Positions 16,048 to 23,695 of a stretch of 34,632 nucleotides of DNA are shown here, piece after piece. Each line of letters begins with the position of its first letter. The first letter of the stretch is position 1. Origin of the DNA: JBDSYA01 sp039925865 (GTDB lineage: Bacteria > Bacteroidota > Ignavibacteria > Tepidaquicellales > Tepidaquicellaceae); assembly GCA_039925865.1 (NCBI GenBank), contig JBDSYA010000188.1:1-34632 (forward strand). Direction: 5' to 3'. A program made the translations under genes and the position numbers. The notes beneath the pieces were generated by a model, which was not told where the DNA came from, did no database searches, and saw only the letters and a list, made by a program, of their open reading frames with translations.

Positions 16048-16098
16048 CATTTTCATATTGACAAAATATAAAATCTTAAATTGATAATCTTAATAGAA
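16048..16098. repeat. 51-bp direct repeat, copy B (upstream of purC)
   Basis: Second copy of the dnaG 5' region (49 of 51 identical to 15642..15692), in the same orientation. It contains an orphan copy of the dnaG start codon on the minus strand (CAT at 16053..16055) that no longer leads into dnaG. Between it and repeat unit 2 are about 50 bp of unique sequence without recognisable content. Confidence 0.9.
16057..16087 (+). promoter_or_regulatory. Possible sigma-70-like promoter for purC
   Basis: TTGACA (16057..16062) and GATAAT (16082..16087) are separated by 19 bp, longer than the usual 17. They point towards purC, whose ATG lies 160 bp further on. They sit inside copy B of the duplicated segment, so the duplication may have moved or copied this promoter. 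The wide spacer and the AT-rich setting make this tentative. Confidence 0.25.
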
Positions 16099-16247
16099 AT
16101 TTTTTAATTTTAATTTACCCTTTTCAAATACTTCATTTTCTAAATCGGATAATTTAATGTTTGTATTTAACGCTTAAGTGGTCTGTATACAAGTTCCTAA
16201 TCAATAGAATCTTACTTTTAAAATGGGTAATTTATAAAAACAATTTA

Positions 16248-16949
16248 ATGAAAATACAACTTCTGTATGAAGGAAAAGCTAAAAAGATTTTTTCAACTGA
16301 AGATGAAAACATCTATCTCCAGGAATTTAAAGATGATGCCACCGCATTTAATGGTTTAAAAAAAGATAAGATCTCCCGTAAAGGTGAGTTTAATAACTTT
16401 ATTACTTCAGTAATTTTTGAACACCTTAAAGATAACGGAATACCGACCCATTTCCTGGAAAAAATTTCGGATACGGAAATGCTCGTTAAGAAAGCAGATA
16501 TTATCAAGGTTGAAGTAGTTTGTAGAAATATTGCGGCGGGAAGCCTTGTTAAAAAATTTGGTTTTGCAGAAGGAAAAGTTTTAGAAAATCCTATTGTCGA
16601 ATATTATTTGAAATCTGATGAACTCGGTGACCCTTTATTCACAGAAGATCATATATTTGCAATGGCGCTCGCAAACAGGTTCGAACTTGATACTATAAAA
16701 AATATGGCGCTCACCATTAATGAATTGTTGAAGAAATTCTTTTTTGAAAAAGGAATTAAGCTTGTTGATTTTAAATTGGAATTTGGCAGAGATAAAAATG
16801 GAAATATTATACTTGCCGATGAGATCTCTCCTGACACATGCCGTTTTTGGGATTTGGAAACAAACAAGAAGCTTGATAAAGACAGGTTCAGATTTGATCT
16901 TGGTGAAATAGAAGAGGCATACAGTGAAATCAAAAAGAGGATAAGTTGA
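16248..16949 (+). CDS. purC: SAICAR synthetase (phosphoribosylaminoimidazole-succinocarboxamide synthase)
   Basis: 233 residues from the ATG at 16248. The frame is open back to a TTG at 16161, but family members start just before the LLYEGKAKKIF motif, so the internal ATG is preferred. Further motifs are GLKKDKISRKG, RNIAAGSLVKKFGF and the ATP-binding/active-site stretch DEISPDTCRFWD. The enzyme joins CAIR and aspartate in purine synthesis. Length and motifs are normal. Its stop overlaps the TTG start of psd by the four bases TTGA, so the two are translationally coupled although they belong to different pathways. Confidence 0.96.
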   Translation: MKIQLLYEGKAKKIFSTEDENIYLQEFKDDATAFNGLKKDKISRKGEFNNFITSVIFEHLKDNGIPTHFLEKISDTEMLVKKADIIKVEVVCRNIAAGSLVKKFGFAEGKVLENPIVEYYLKSDELGDPLFTEDHIFAMALANRFELDTIKNMALTINELLKKFFFEKGIKLVDFKLEFGRDKNGNIILADEISPDTCRFWDLETNKKLDKDRFRFDLGEIEEAYSEIKKRIS

Positions 16950-17620
16950 TTAAATTAACCGGCTATGGTAAAGATGTTATCATTAAAGTATTTATAGTAG
17001 TTTCAGTTCTGATCTTAACATCTTTTTTTATTAACAATATTGTAATAAAATCTTTGTTGATAGCTCTGGCTCTTTTTCTTTTGGTTTTTACATTGTATTT
17101 CTTTCGTGATCCTGAAAGAAAACTTCCGTATGATCTTAAGCTTAACCAGATCCTTTCGCCGGCTGACGGCAAGGTCGTTGTCATAGAGGATGTTTTCAAC
17201 AAAGAAAAAAATATTTTTGAAGCCGGTGAACCTTTAAAGCAAATAAGTATTTTTCTTTCACCATTGAATGTTCATGTTAATAGAATACCTTTAGACGGAG
17301 TGGTAAAATTTATTAAATATGTTAAAGGCGAATATCTTGTTGCATTCGATCCAAAGTCATCTGAAAGAAATGAAAGATCAGAGATTGGGATCTTAAGCGT
17401 TTCAACTGGTAATAAAATTTTATTTAAACAGATCGCAGGATTTGTTGCAAGAAGAATCGTTTACGATATTGAAGAAGGATCTGAAGTTACAGCCGGTAAA
17501 AGATTTGGTATGATCAAGTTTGGATCAAGAGTCGATATTTTAGTTAAAAGAGATGCCAGGATACTGGTAACTATGGATCAAAAAGTAGTGGGTGGTCAAA
17601 CTATAATTGCCGAGTTGTAG
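16946..17620 (+). CDS. psd: Phosphatidylserine decarboxylase proenzyme (short type)
   Basis: 224 residues, starting with TTG inside the purC stop. Two membrane spans lie in the first 50 residues. Then come YFFRDPERKLP and LSPADGKVVVIEDV, followed by SIFLSPLNVHVNR. The self-cleavage site is G193-S194 in IKFGSRVDILV; the serine becomes the pyruvoyl group. The short form with FGS rather than LGST is the type common in Bacteroidota, Chlorobiota and archaea. It makes phosphatidylethanolamine from phosphatidylserine at the membrane. The next gene, encoding the enzyme for the preceding step, begins on the base after its stop. Confidence 0.96.
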   Translation: MIKLTGYGKDVIIKVFIVVSVLILTSFFINNIVIKSLLIALALFLLVFTLYFFRDPERKLPYDLKLNQILSPADGKVVVIEDVFNKEKNIFEAGEPLKQISIFLSPLNVHVNRIPLDGVVKFIKYVKGEYLVAFDPKSSERNERSEIGILSVSTGNKILFKQIAGFVARRIVYDIEEGSEVTAGKRFGMIKFGSRVDILVKRDARILVTMDQKVVGGQTIIAEL

Positions 17621-18382
17621 ATGTTAATTTCAAGAAAATTCCTGCCAAGTTTATTCACTGTTCTGAATGCTTTTTGCGGATTTATGTCAATAATTTTTGC
17701 CGCAAAAGGTGATTTTACAAATGCCTGCCTTTTTATAATTTATGCTTCGTTATTTGATGCTGTTGATGGACTGGCAGCAAGACTGACTAATTCAGCCAGT
17801 CAGTTTGGCGTTGAGCTTGACTCTTTATCGGATGTTATTTCCTTTGGAGCTGCTCCATCTTTTCTTTTATACAATATTTACATGGATCAGCTCGGTGACA
17901 TTGGAATAGTTCTATCTTCTTTGTTGATGGTTTTTGCTGCATTGAGGCTTGCCAGATTTAATGTTCAGCTTGTAGGATTTGATAAAAATAAATTTAACGG
18001 CCTGCCTGTACCAATGGCTGCTATGACGATAGTAAGTTATATTTTGTTTTATCACGATAAAATATTTTCTTCTTCCGTCAGTGAGATCGTACTCATAGTA
18101 TTATCAATTTTACTGCCCATACTTATGGTGAGTAAATTTCAATATGACAGCCTTCCAAAGCCTTCATTATATGCAATAAAAAAAAATCCGGTAATTTTCA
18201 TTGTGGTAATAATTGCATTAATACTGACACTGTGGACTAAAGGCGAAGGTTCATTTGCTTTCTGCCTGATTTACATTTTCACAGGTATTGTACGGAGTAT
18301 AAAAGATCTTATCTTTAGAAAACGAAGAATTAGCAGCGAAGATTTTCCGGGTGAAGAGTTGGGATTAAAAGAAACAAAATAG
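17621..18382 (+). CDS. pssA: CDP-diacylglycerol-serine O-phosphatidyltransferase
   Basis: 253 residues with about seven hydrophobic spans. It has the CDP-alcohol phosphotransferase signature D46-x2-D49-G50-x2-A53-R54-x8-G63-x3-D67-x3-D71 (DAVDGLAARL and FGVELDSLSD). The start LISRKFLPSLFTVLNAFCGF is typical of the membrane-bound PssA type. It forms phosphatidylserine, the substrate of the Psd encoded immediately upstream, so the two genes make up the phosphatidylethanolamine branch. The stop is 3 bp from that of the convergent cysteine desulfurase gene. Confidence 0.95.
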   Translation: MLISRKFLPSLFTVLNAFCGFMSIIFAAKGDFTNACLFIIYASLFDAVDGLAARLTNSASQFGVELDSLSDVISFGAAPSFLLYNIYMDQLGDIGIVLSSLLMVFAALRLARFNVQLVGFDKNKFNGLPVPMAAMTIVSYILFYHDKIFSSSVSEIVLIVLSILLPILMVSKFQYDSLPKPSLYAIKKNPVIFIVVIIALILTLWTKGEGSFAFCLIYIFTGIVRSIKDLIFRKRRISSEDFPGEELGLKETK

Positions 18383-18385
18383 ATA

Positions 18386-19534
18386 TTAAACTAAAATTTC
18401 TTTTAAGCATTTTACCAGATAATCGATCTCATCAAAAGTATTATCCCTTCCAAATGAAATCCTTAGTGAGCCTAATGCTGATTTTCTGTCTCTTCCAAGC
18501 CCGATAAGAACATGAGATGGCTGATGAGTGCCGGATGAACAAGCGGAGCCACCGGATACTGCTATACCTTTCAAGTCTAAACGGATAAGTAACATTTCTT
18601 CGTCAAATTTTATTTTGTCAGGTTCAAGAGAAACATTCACTATGTTTGGCAATGAATTCTCATAGGAAGAATTTAAAGTAAGGCCGCTATTGAAAGCTGT
18701 GATCAAACTATGAGTTAAATATTTTTTTAATTCGGAATAATGTATTATATCATCTTCCATTTGTTCATTTAATATCTCAACAGCTTTTTTAAAACCTGCT
18801 ATTGAAGCTATGCTTTCAGTACCGCCACGCATATCACGCTCCTGGCTGCCTCCGTGAATAAATTTTTCGACAGGAGTTTTATCCTTAATGTATAAAGCTG
18901 CAATGCCTTTAGGTCCGTAAATTTTATGGGCGGAGAGAGTTGCCAGATTTACATTTAAATCTCTGACATTAAAGGATGTCTTTCCAATGCTTTGAACAGA
19001 ATCAGTGTGCATATAAATATTGTTTTCAGATGCAATTGCTGCAATATAACTGATATTATTGATAACACCGATCTCATTGTTTGAATGCATGATAGAGATC
19101 AAAAAAGTTTCAGGCTCAATAAGACTGCTAATTTCCTGTGGAGAGATTTTTCCTTTGTTGTCCGGCTTTATATAAGATATTCTGAAATTAAATTTAGCTT
19201 TAAGATAGTTAATCGTATCAAGGACAGAAAGATGTTCAATTGCAGATGTGATAATGTGAGTTTTCTTTGACGCAAGAAAACTGTAAGCAAGACCTTTCAG
19301 TGCAAAATTATTTGACTCAGTCCCGCTATTGGTAAAAAAAATTTCTTTAGGTTCTGCGCCTATAAGGTCAGCCACAGTTTCCCTTGCATCTTCCAGAAGC
19401 ACTTTTGCTGACTTACCGTAAGAATGCAGAGAAGAAGAATTTCCAAAATTATTCTTATAATATGGGATCATCGCATCAAGAACTCGTTCATCAACTTTAG
19501 TAGTGGCAGCATTATCCAGATAAATTTTGTTCAA
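18386..19534 (-). CDS. Cysteine desulfurase (NifS/IscS type)
   Basis: A PLP enzyme beginning NKIYLDNAATTKVDERV. The PLP lysine is K204 in TLSAHKIYGPKG, and the sulfur-carrying cysteine is C332 in GGSACSSGTHQPSH. Numbering is from the TTG at 19534 and agrees within a few residues with E. coli IscS. The frame is open to another TTG at 19603, which would add 23 Lys/Asn-rich residues and overlap the divergent pgsA start by 12 bp; I prefer the shorter form of 382 residues. It mobilises sulfur from cysteine for Fe-S clusters or tRNA thiolation. No scaffold or tRNA-thiolase gene is adjacent, so the partner is unknown. Confidence 0.92.
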   Translation of the reverse strand: MNKIYLDNAATTKVDERVLDAMIPYYKNNFGNSSSLHSYGKSAKVLLEDARETVADLIGAEPKEIFFTNSGTESNNFALKGLAYSFLASKKTHIITSAIEHLSVLDTINYLKAKFNFRISYIKPDNKGKISPQEISSLIEPETFLISIMHSNNEIGVINNISYIAAIASENNIYMHTDSVQSIGKTSFNVRDLNVNLATLSAHKIYGPKGIAALYIKDKTPVEKFIHGGSQERDMRGGTESIASIAGFKKAVEILNEQMEDDIIHYSELKKYLTHSLITAFNSGLTLNSSYENSLPNIVNVSLEPDKIKFDEEMLLIRLDLKGIAVSGGSACSSGTHQPSHVLIGLGRDRKSALGSLRISFGRDNTFDEIDYLVKCLKEILV

Positions 19535-19591
19535 AGCAAATAAGTTTATTTGATTGTTACTTTTATTTTTTAATTTTATTATTTTCTGTTC

Positions 19592-20140
19592 GTGGAAATA
19601 CAAAAAGAGATTTATTTTGCATCAAATATAATTTCATTATTAAGATTAGTACTTTTAATTCCGGTAAGCTATTTTCTTTTATTTGATTTTGAAAGTAAAA
19701 ATACGCTAATAATAATTTTAGTTCTATGTATGTATTTATCGGATCTTCTGGATGGCTATCTGGCAAGAAGGTTAAATCAGGTTTCTGAGTTTGGTAAGAT
19801 CATCGATCCCCTTGCAGATAAGATCTCTGTAATCGTTATTGCACTTATCCTGCTTTATCTGAACAAAATTCCTCTTTGGTTTGTTGCCATAGTAGTTTTA
19901 AGAGATCTGTTTATTTTTGCATTCGGACTATATTTGAACAACAAGAAAAATATTCGCCTCATGTCTAATTATCCCGGAAAGCTTGCAGTCTTCAGTATTG
20001 GTCTCACTTTATTATTTTCAATTATAAATAACCCGATATTAATAAAAATAAATACTTATTTATATTTTATTTCCCTTGGTCTGATTCTTTATTCATCATT
20101 GTTATATTTCAAAAGGTTTAAAGAAACTATCATCTTATAA
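19592..20140 (+). CDS. pgsA: CDP-diacylglycerol-glycerol-3-phosphate 3-phosphatidyltransferase
   Basis: 182 residues with several hydrophobic spans; GTG start. The signature D51-x2-D54-G55-x2-A58-R59-x8-G68-x3-D72-x3-D76 reads DLLDGYLARRL and FGKIIDPLADK. The NQVSEFGKIIDPLADK wording is specific to PgsA rather than PssA. It makes phosphatidylglycerol phosphate, so with pssA and psd the window encodes both main phospholipid branches. The start codon is only about 57 bp from the preferred start of the divergent cysteine desulfurase, so both promoters would share this short space. Its TAA overlaps the ATG of the HU-like gene (TAATG). Confidence 0.92.
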   Translation: MEIQKEIYFASNIISLLRLVLLIPVSYFLLFDFESKNTLIIILVLCMYLSDLLDGYLARRLNQVSEFGKIIDPLADKISVIVIALILLYLNKIPLWFVAIVVLRDLFIFAFGLYLNNKKNIRLMSNYPGKLAVFSIGLTLLFSIINNPILIKINTYLYFISLGLILYSSLLYFKRFKETIIL

Positions 20141-20481
20141 TGAATGCTGTAAAAACGAGTGCCGGAAGAGTTAAAACTTACACAAGAAAAAATATAGAAG
20201 ATAGAATGGATGAAAAGCTCATTGGTAAACGTTTGAGTCAGAAGCTGATAGTGGATTCATTGTTTGAATCAATACGTGAACTGCTGATGGAAGCAGATCC
20301 GGTTCTTAGAATTGAAATTCGTGAATTCGGTGTATTTGAAGTCAAGAAAACAAAACCTAAGCCAAAAGCCAGGAATATCCGGACAGGTGAATTGATATAT
20401 GTACCAGGAAGAAGGAAGATGCACTTTAAGCCCGGCAAAAAGTTGAAAGACTTTCTTAAGGAAAAATATTCTGAGAAATAA
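20140..20481 (+). CDS. HU/IHF-family DNA-binding protein
   Basis: 113 residues. It has the two-helix dimer base (LSQKLIVDSLFESIRELL) and the beta-arm region (IEIREFGVFEVKKTKPKPKA, RNIRTGELIYVPGRRKMHFK) ending KPGKKLKDFL. The invariant GxF and R-N-P-x-T-G region is present as RNIRTGE, with isoleucine where most HU proteins have proline. It is about 20 residues longer than E. coli HU because of a basic N-terminal extension. It bends and compacts DNA. It is coupled to pgsA by a one-base stop/start overlap, and ruvX follows 15 bp later. Confidence 0.92.
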   Translation: MNAVKTSAGRVKTYTRKNIEDRMDEKLIGKRLSQKLIVDSLFESIRELLMEADPVLRIEIREFGVFEVKKTKPKPKARNIRTGELIYVPGRRKMHFKPGKKLKDFLKEKYSEK

Positions 20482-20496
20482 CATTTAAAATAAAAA

Positions 20497-20955
20497 TTGG
20501 AAAAGATCACGAAGTTCCTCTGTATAGATTTTGGAGAAAAAAGAGTAGGCATAGCTGTAACTGATGAAAATAAAAAGTATTCTTTTTCAAGAGAGTTTAT
20601 TAAAAATGATATTAATTTTTTCAATAATCTTTTAAAGATAATAGGTGAAGAATTTATTTCAAAGATAATTCTCGGCTATCCGCTTAATATGAAATCTGAA
20701 AAAACACAGCAGACACTTAAGGTTGAAGAGTTCAGGAATAAGCTGGAAGAACGGCTCAAGAATCATTCTCCTGAAATTGAAATTATTTTTTTTGATGAAA
20801 GATTTACAAGCAGCATAGCAGAAAGTTATATCAGAGAATCACCACTAAAGAGAACAAGCAGGCAAAACAAAGGGCTTGTGGACAGCGCATCAGCACAGAT
20901 TATTTTGCAGGATTACATTGACAAACAAATATTAGTACAACAAACAACAATATAA
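20497..20955 (+). CDS. ruvX: Pre-16S rRNA nuclease / Holliday-junction resolvase-like RuvX (YqgF)
   Basis: 152 residues with a TTG start. The RNase H-like fold is clear: CIDFGEKRVGIAVTD carries the first catalytic Asp, ILGYPLNM the second strand, FFDERFTS the Glu motif, and VDSASAQIILQDYI the last Asp. YqgF proteins trim the 5' end of 16S rRNA; the resolvase role is older and less certain. There is no ATG nearby that would keep the first Asp strand, which supports the TTG. It lies between the HU gene and the AlbA_2 gene, with gaps of 15 and 11 bp, in one apparent operon. Confidence 0.93.
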   Translation: MEKITKFLCIDFGEKRVGIAVTDENKKYSFSREFIKNDINFFNNLLKIIGEEFISKIILGYPLNMKSEKTQQTLKVEEFRNKLEERLKNHSPEIEIIFFDERFTSSIAESYIRESPLKRTSRQNKGLVDSASAQIILQDYIDKQILVQQTTI

Positions 20956-20966
20956 CAAACAATTAA

Positions 20967-21608
20967 ATGTATTTAGTAGAGCTCAACGAATTAATAGAAG
21001 ACGGAGAAAACGATAAAACTGAATTCAAAAGAAAATTTTCATCACCCGAAAAGATAGCTAAAGAAATGATTGCATTTGCAAATTCAAAAGGCGGAAAAAT
21101 ACTTTTTGGTGTAGATGATGATAAAACTATAATCGGAGTAGAAAGTGAAAAAGGGGAGCTTGAGCTTATAAGGACTGCGGCTAAATTTTATTGCGAGCCT
21201 GAAGTAGAATTTGATACCGAAATAATGCTTCTGAAAAAAAAGGATATTGTAGTGGTAAATATCGAAGAAAGTACGAATAAGCCGCACAGACTAATTTTGG
21301 ATGACTCCTCGGATGAGATCAAAGTTTATATCAGACTTAATGATAAAAGTATTCAGGCATCAAAAGAGACGGTGAAGATACTCAAAAATTCACATTCTGA
21401 TTCACCCGCACTTCAGATATCTATCGGCGACATTGAAAAAAATCTATTTGAATTCTTAAATCGAAATGAGAAAATTACTGTAAAGGGTTTTAAGAAACTT
21501 GTAAATATATCTGAAAGAAGAGCGAGTAGAACCCTTGTAAACCTTGTCAGGGCTAAAGTTATAAGGCATCATTATTTTGGAAATGAAGATTATTTTACTT
21601 TAATATGA
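20967..21608 (+). CDS. AlbA_2 (Schlafen-type) domain protein with C-terminal winged helix
   Basis: 213 residues. The N-terminal 130 residues are an AlbA_2 domain: ENDKTEFKRKFSSPEKIAKE, then AFANSKGGKILFGVDDD, and later KPHRLI and VYIRLNDKSIQASKE. Residues about 150-213 form a winged helix (NEKITVKGFKKLVNISERRA). Such two-domain proteins are usually called putative transcriptional regulators or ATP-binding proteins, but function is poorly known. It ends the pgsA-HU-ruvX run. Longer AlbA_2 proteins occur in defence systems, but nothing around this one suggests that. Confidence 0.85.
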   Translation: MYLVELNELIEDGENDKTEFKRKFSSPEKIAKEMIAFANSKGGKILFGVDDDKTIIGVESEKGELELIRTAAKFYCEPEVEFDTEIMLLKKKDIVVVNIEESTNKPHRLILDDSSDEIKVYIRLNDKSIQASKETVKILKNSHSDSPALQISIGDIEKNLFEFLNRNEKITVKGFKKLVNISERRASRTLVNLVRAKVIRHHYFGNEDYFTLI

Positions 21609-21680
21609 TTCTGAAAGTTTGCAAATCTTAATTATGATTCTTGATGACCAGAAAGATTTTATTTCCAAAATTTAAAAAGA

Positions 21681-22493
21681 TCATTCCCGTTCTCTTACCT
21701 TTCCATGAAAGATGAGGTCTTTAATTATTTTTAACGCATTTAAAAGTTTATAGCTTAATTTTTTTCTGAAATGTTTATCCAGATAGTATTTCATTGAATT
21801 AGAAAAATGTTCGTTTCTTTTGGCAACAACATGTCCGTAATGCATTACACTTACAGTCGGATCGTACAATATCTTTTCTCCTGAATCCCTGATCCTTTTG
21901 CAAAGATCTTCCTCTTCTTTGTATAAAAAAAATTTCTTATCAAATCCGTTTACACTTTTATACAAATTTGTTTCAATAAGAAAAACAGCCCCTGAGACCC
22001 AGGCAGCCTGGGTTTGCTTTGTTCTTGGTTTCCAGTATGACGAACCATAATTATTTTTTATCCATGAATATATTCCGAAGAGCTCTCCATGATCAAACAT
22101 TTGCTGCACCATATTTTCTTCCACTAATTTCGGACCTGACACTTTATAAAGTTTTGAAGCTTTCAATCCGTCGTACAATCTTTTCACTGAATCCTTCTCT
22201 ATGAATTTTATATCTGAGTTTAGAATAAGGGTGTATTGGCTGTCATCCATTTTCGATATGAAATTATGTCCTCCGCCAAAACCAAAATTAATTTTTGAAT
22301 AATGGAAAGAGATGTTATTATCTGAATAAAGGAGTTCAAGTTCTTTTAGATTATCATTTGAATTATTATCGAGGACTATAATCTTATAATTAATTCCTGA
22401 TCCGCTAAGATCCGCAAAAAGGCTTTCGAGGCAGATAGCAAGATATTTCTTTGTGTTATAATTAATTATCTGGATAAGAAGATCGTAGGTCAT
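21681..22493 (-). CDS. GT2-family glycosyltransferase
   Basis: 270 residues. It has the GT-A nucleotide-sugar fold: IIQ-type first strand (LLIQIINYNTKKYLAICLES), IIVLDNNSNDN, NFGFGGGHNFI, the DxD-like LILNSDIKF, and AAWVSGAVFLIE followed by GFDKKFFLYKEEEDLCKRI. This resembles rhamnosyl- and related transferases of surface polysaccharides; the sugar cannot be told. It is the last gene of the polysaccharide operon, and its start overlaps the preceding stop by 4 bp (ATGA type). Confidence 0.92.
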   Translation of the reverse strand: MTYDLLIQIINYNTKKYLAICLESLFADLSGSGINYKIIVLDNNSNDNLKELELLYSDNNISFHYSKINFGFGGGHNFISKMDDSQYTLILNSDIKFIEKDSVKRLYDGLKASKLYKVSGPKLVEENMVQQMFDHGELFGIYSWIKNNYGSSYWKPRTKQTQAAWVSGAVFLIETNLYKSVNGFDKKFFLYKEEEDLCKRIRDSGEKILYDPTVSVMHYGHVVAKRNEHFSNSMKYYLDKHFRKKLSYKLLNALKIIKDLIFHGKVRERE

Positions 22494-23695
22494 TTCTTAT
22501 TGAAATTTTTTACAAATGAATTAATAAAATCGTTAAGCCTGTTCCCGATCTTTTGCCAATCATATTTTTCTTCCATTAATAAGCGTGCATTGTCAGTCAA
22601 ATTTGTGGATAGTTGTTTATCCCTGATAACTTCAATTACATGTTCTGCGAATTCTTTATCATTACCGGCAAGAAGAATGTTTGTCCTGTTTTCAACTTCA
22701 AGTCCTTCAGCTCCTAAATGTGTTGATACCACCGGGATTTTCATGGACATGGCCTCTAATATTTTTAACCTTGTTCCCCCGCCAATCTGAAGCGGTATTA
22801 CTGCAGCATCTGCATTTCTAAGATACTCCCTTATATCATCAACATATCCCGTGACGAAGACATTTTCAATTTTCTGAAGGTCCATTACTTTCTGAGGAGG
22901 CTCTTTCCCAACTATGTAAAATTTAATTTCCGGGATTTCTTTTTGAATCTTTGGAAAAATATTTTTTACAAAATCTATAGCTGCCTGAGCATTCGGATAA
23001 TATTTAAACCATGCTGTGAATATTATATTAGGACTGTGATCCTTCCTATCTCTTTCGGAAAAAAACTTCGTATCAACTCCATTATCGATCACACAAATTT
23101 CCGCTTTGTCATAATATCCGGATATCATTTCTTTTTCTTTTTCGGAAGTTGTGATATATACATTATACTTTTTTAAAACCTTTATTTCATAATTCAATAG
23201 TTTCTTCCATTGTGATCCTGCATAAAGACTTCTTAAAAATCCTGAATTGGCAGTCATCCTTTTATAATATGTAAATCCGCAGTCTTCATTATTCGGGATT
23301 ACAGGAATTTTGTCAGTAATGTTATCCGGAAGATATTGTGTCAGGTATATATGATCGCATAATACCAGGTCAAACACGTTATCATTAATAGTTTCTCTCA
23401 CAATTTTATTCATTTCTTCCGACTCAAACCTTTTAATTATGTAAGGAATATCTGTAAAAAAACTTTTGAGTAAGCCCGGTATATTTTGTTTATAATCCCA
23501 TTTCACTATTTTAATATTCTTAAAGTATTTGTCCATTTCATCGATGTACTCTTGCCTGATATCGCCTCTAATGGTCCTGTTGATCCAGTGTAATTCATGA
23601 TTTTTTGAAAGTTGTTTTATAAGATTATAGTCTCTGCTGATGGATCCTCCGGTTGGCGGATATGGGAAATCGTATGATATAAATAGTATTCTCAA
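22490..23695 (-). CDS. GT4-family glycosyltransferase
   Basis: 401 residues with two Rossmann-like halves (GT-B). The N-terminal acceptor side starts ILFISYDFPYPPTGGSISRD. The C-terminal donor side has IIFTAWFKYYPNAQAAIDF, FYIVGKEPP, VTGYVDDIREYLRNADAAV and GGGTRLKILEAMSMKIPVVS with GAEGLE. This wording matches the Stp2/WbpH-like GT4 group. It acts on the cytoplasmic face in building a surface glycan. Both ends overlap neighbouring genes by 4 bp, showing tight coupling. Confidence 0.92.
   Translation of the reverse strand: MRILFISYDFPYPPTGGSISRDYNLIKQLSKNHELHWINRTIRGDIRQEYIDEMDKYFKNIKIVKWDYKQNIPGLLKSFFTDIPYIIKRFESEEMNKIVRETINDNVFDLVLCDHIYLTQYLPDNITDKIPVIPNNEDCGFTYYKRMTANSGFLRSLYAGSQWKKLLNYEIKVLKKYNVYITTSEKEKEMISGYYDKAEICVIDNGVDTKFFSERDRKDHSPNIIFTAWFKYYPNAQAAIDFVKNIFPKIQKEIPEIKFYIVGKEPPQKVMDLQKIENVFVTGYVDDIREYLRNADAAVIPLQIGGGTRLKILEAMSMKIPVVSTHLGAEGLEVENRTNILLAGNDKEFAEHVIEVIRDKQLSTNLTDNARLLMEEKYDWQKIGNRLNDFINSFVKNFNKK

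Noticed and set aside
15921..16055. Minus-strand frame starting at the duplicated dnaG ATG in copy B
   Set aside because: It runs straight into repeat sequence and ends after about 45 codons; it is a by-product of the duplication.
16161..16247. 29-residue N-terminal extension of PurC from a TTG
   Set aside because: Family members begin just before the YEGKAKK motif; the extension is AT-rich and unlike any PurC.
20967..21608. AlbA_2 protein as part of a defence system
   Set aside because: It is a short two-domain form in an operon with pgsA, HU and ruvX; no nuclease, helicase or other defence partner is adjacent.
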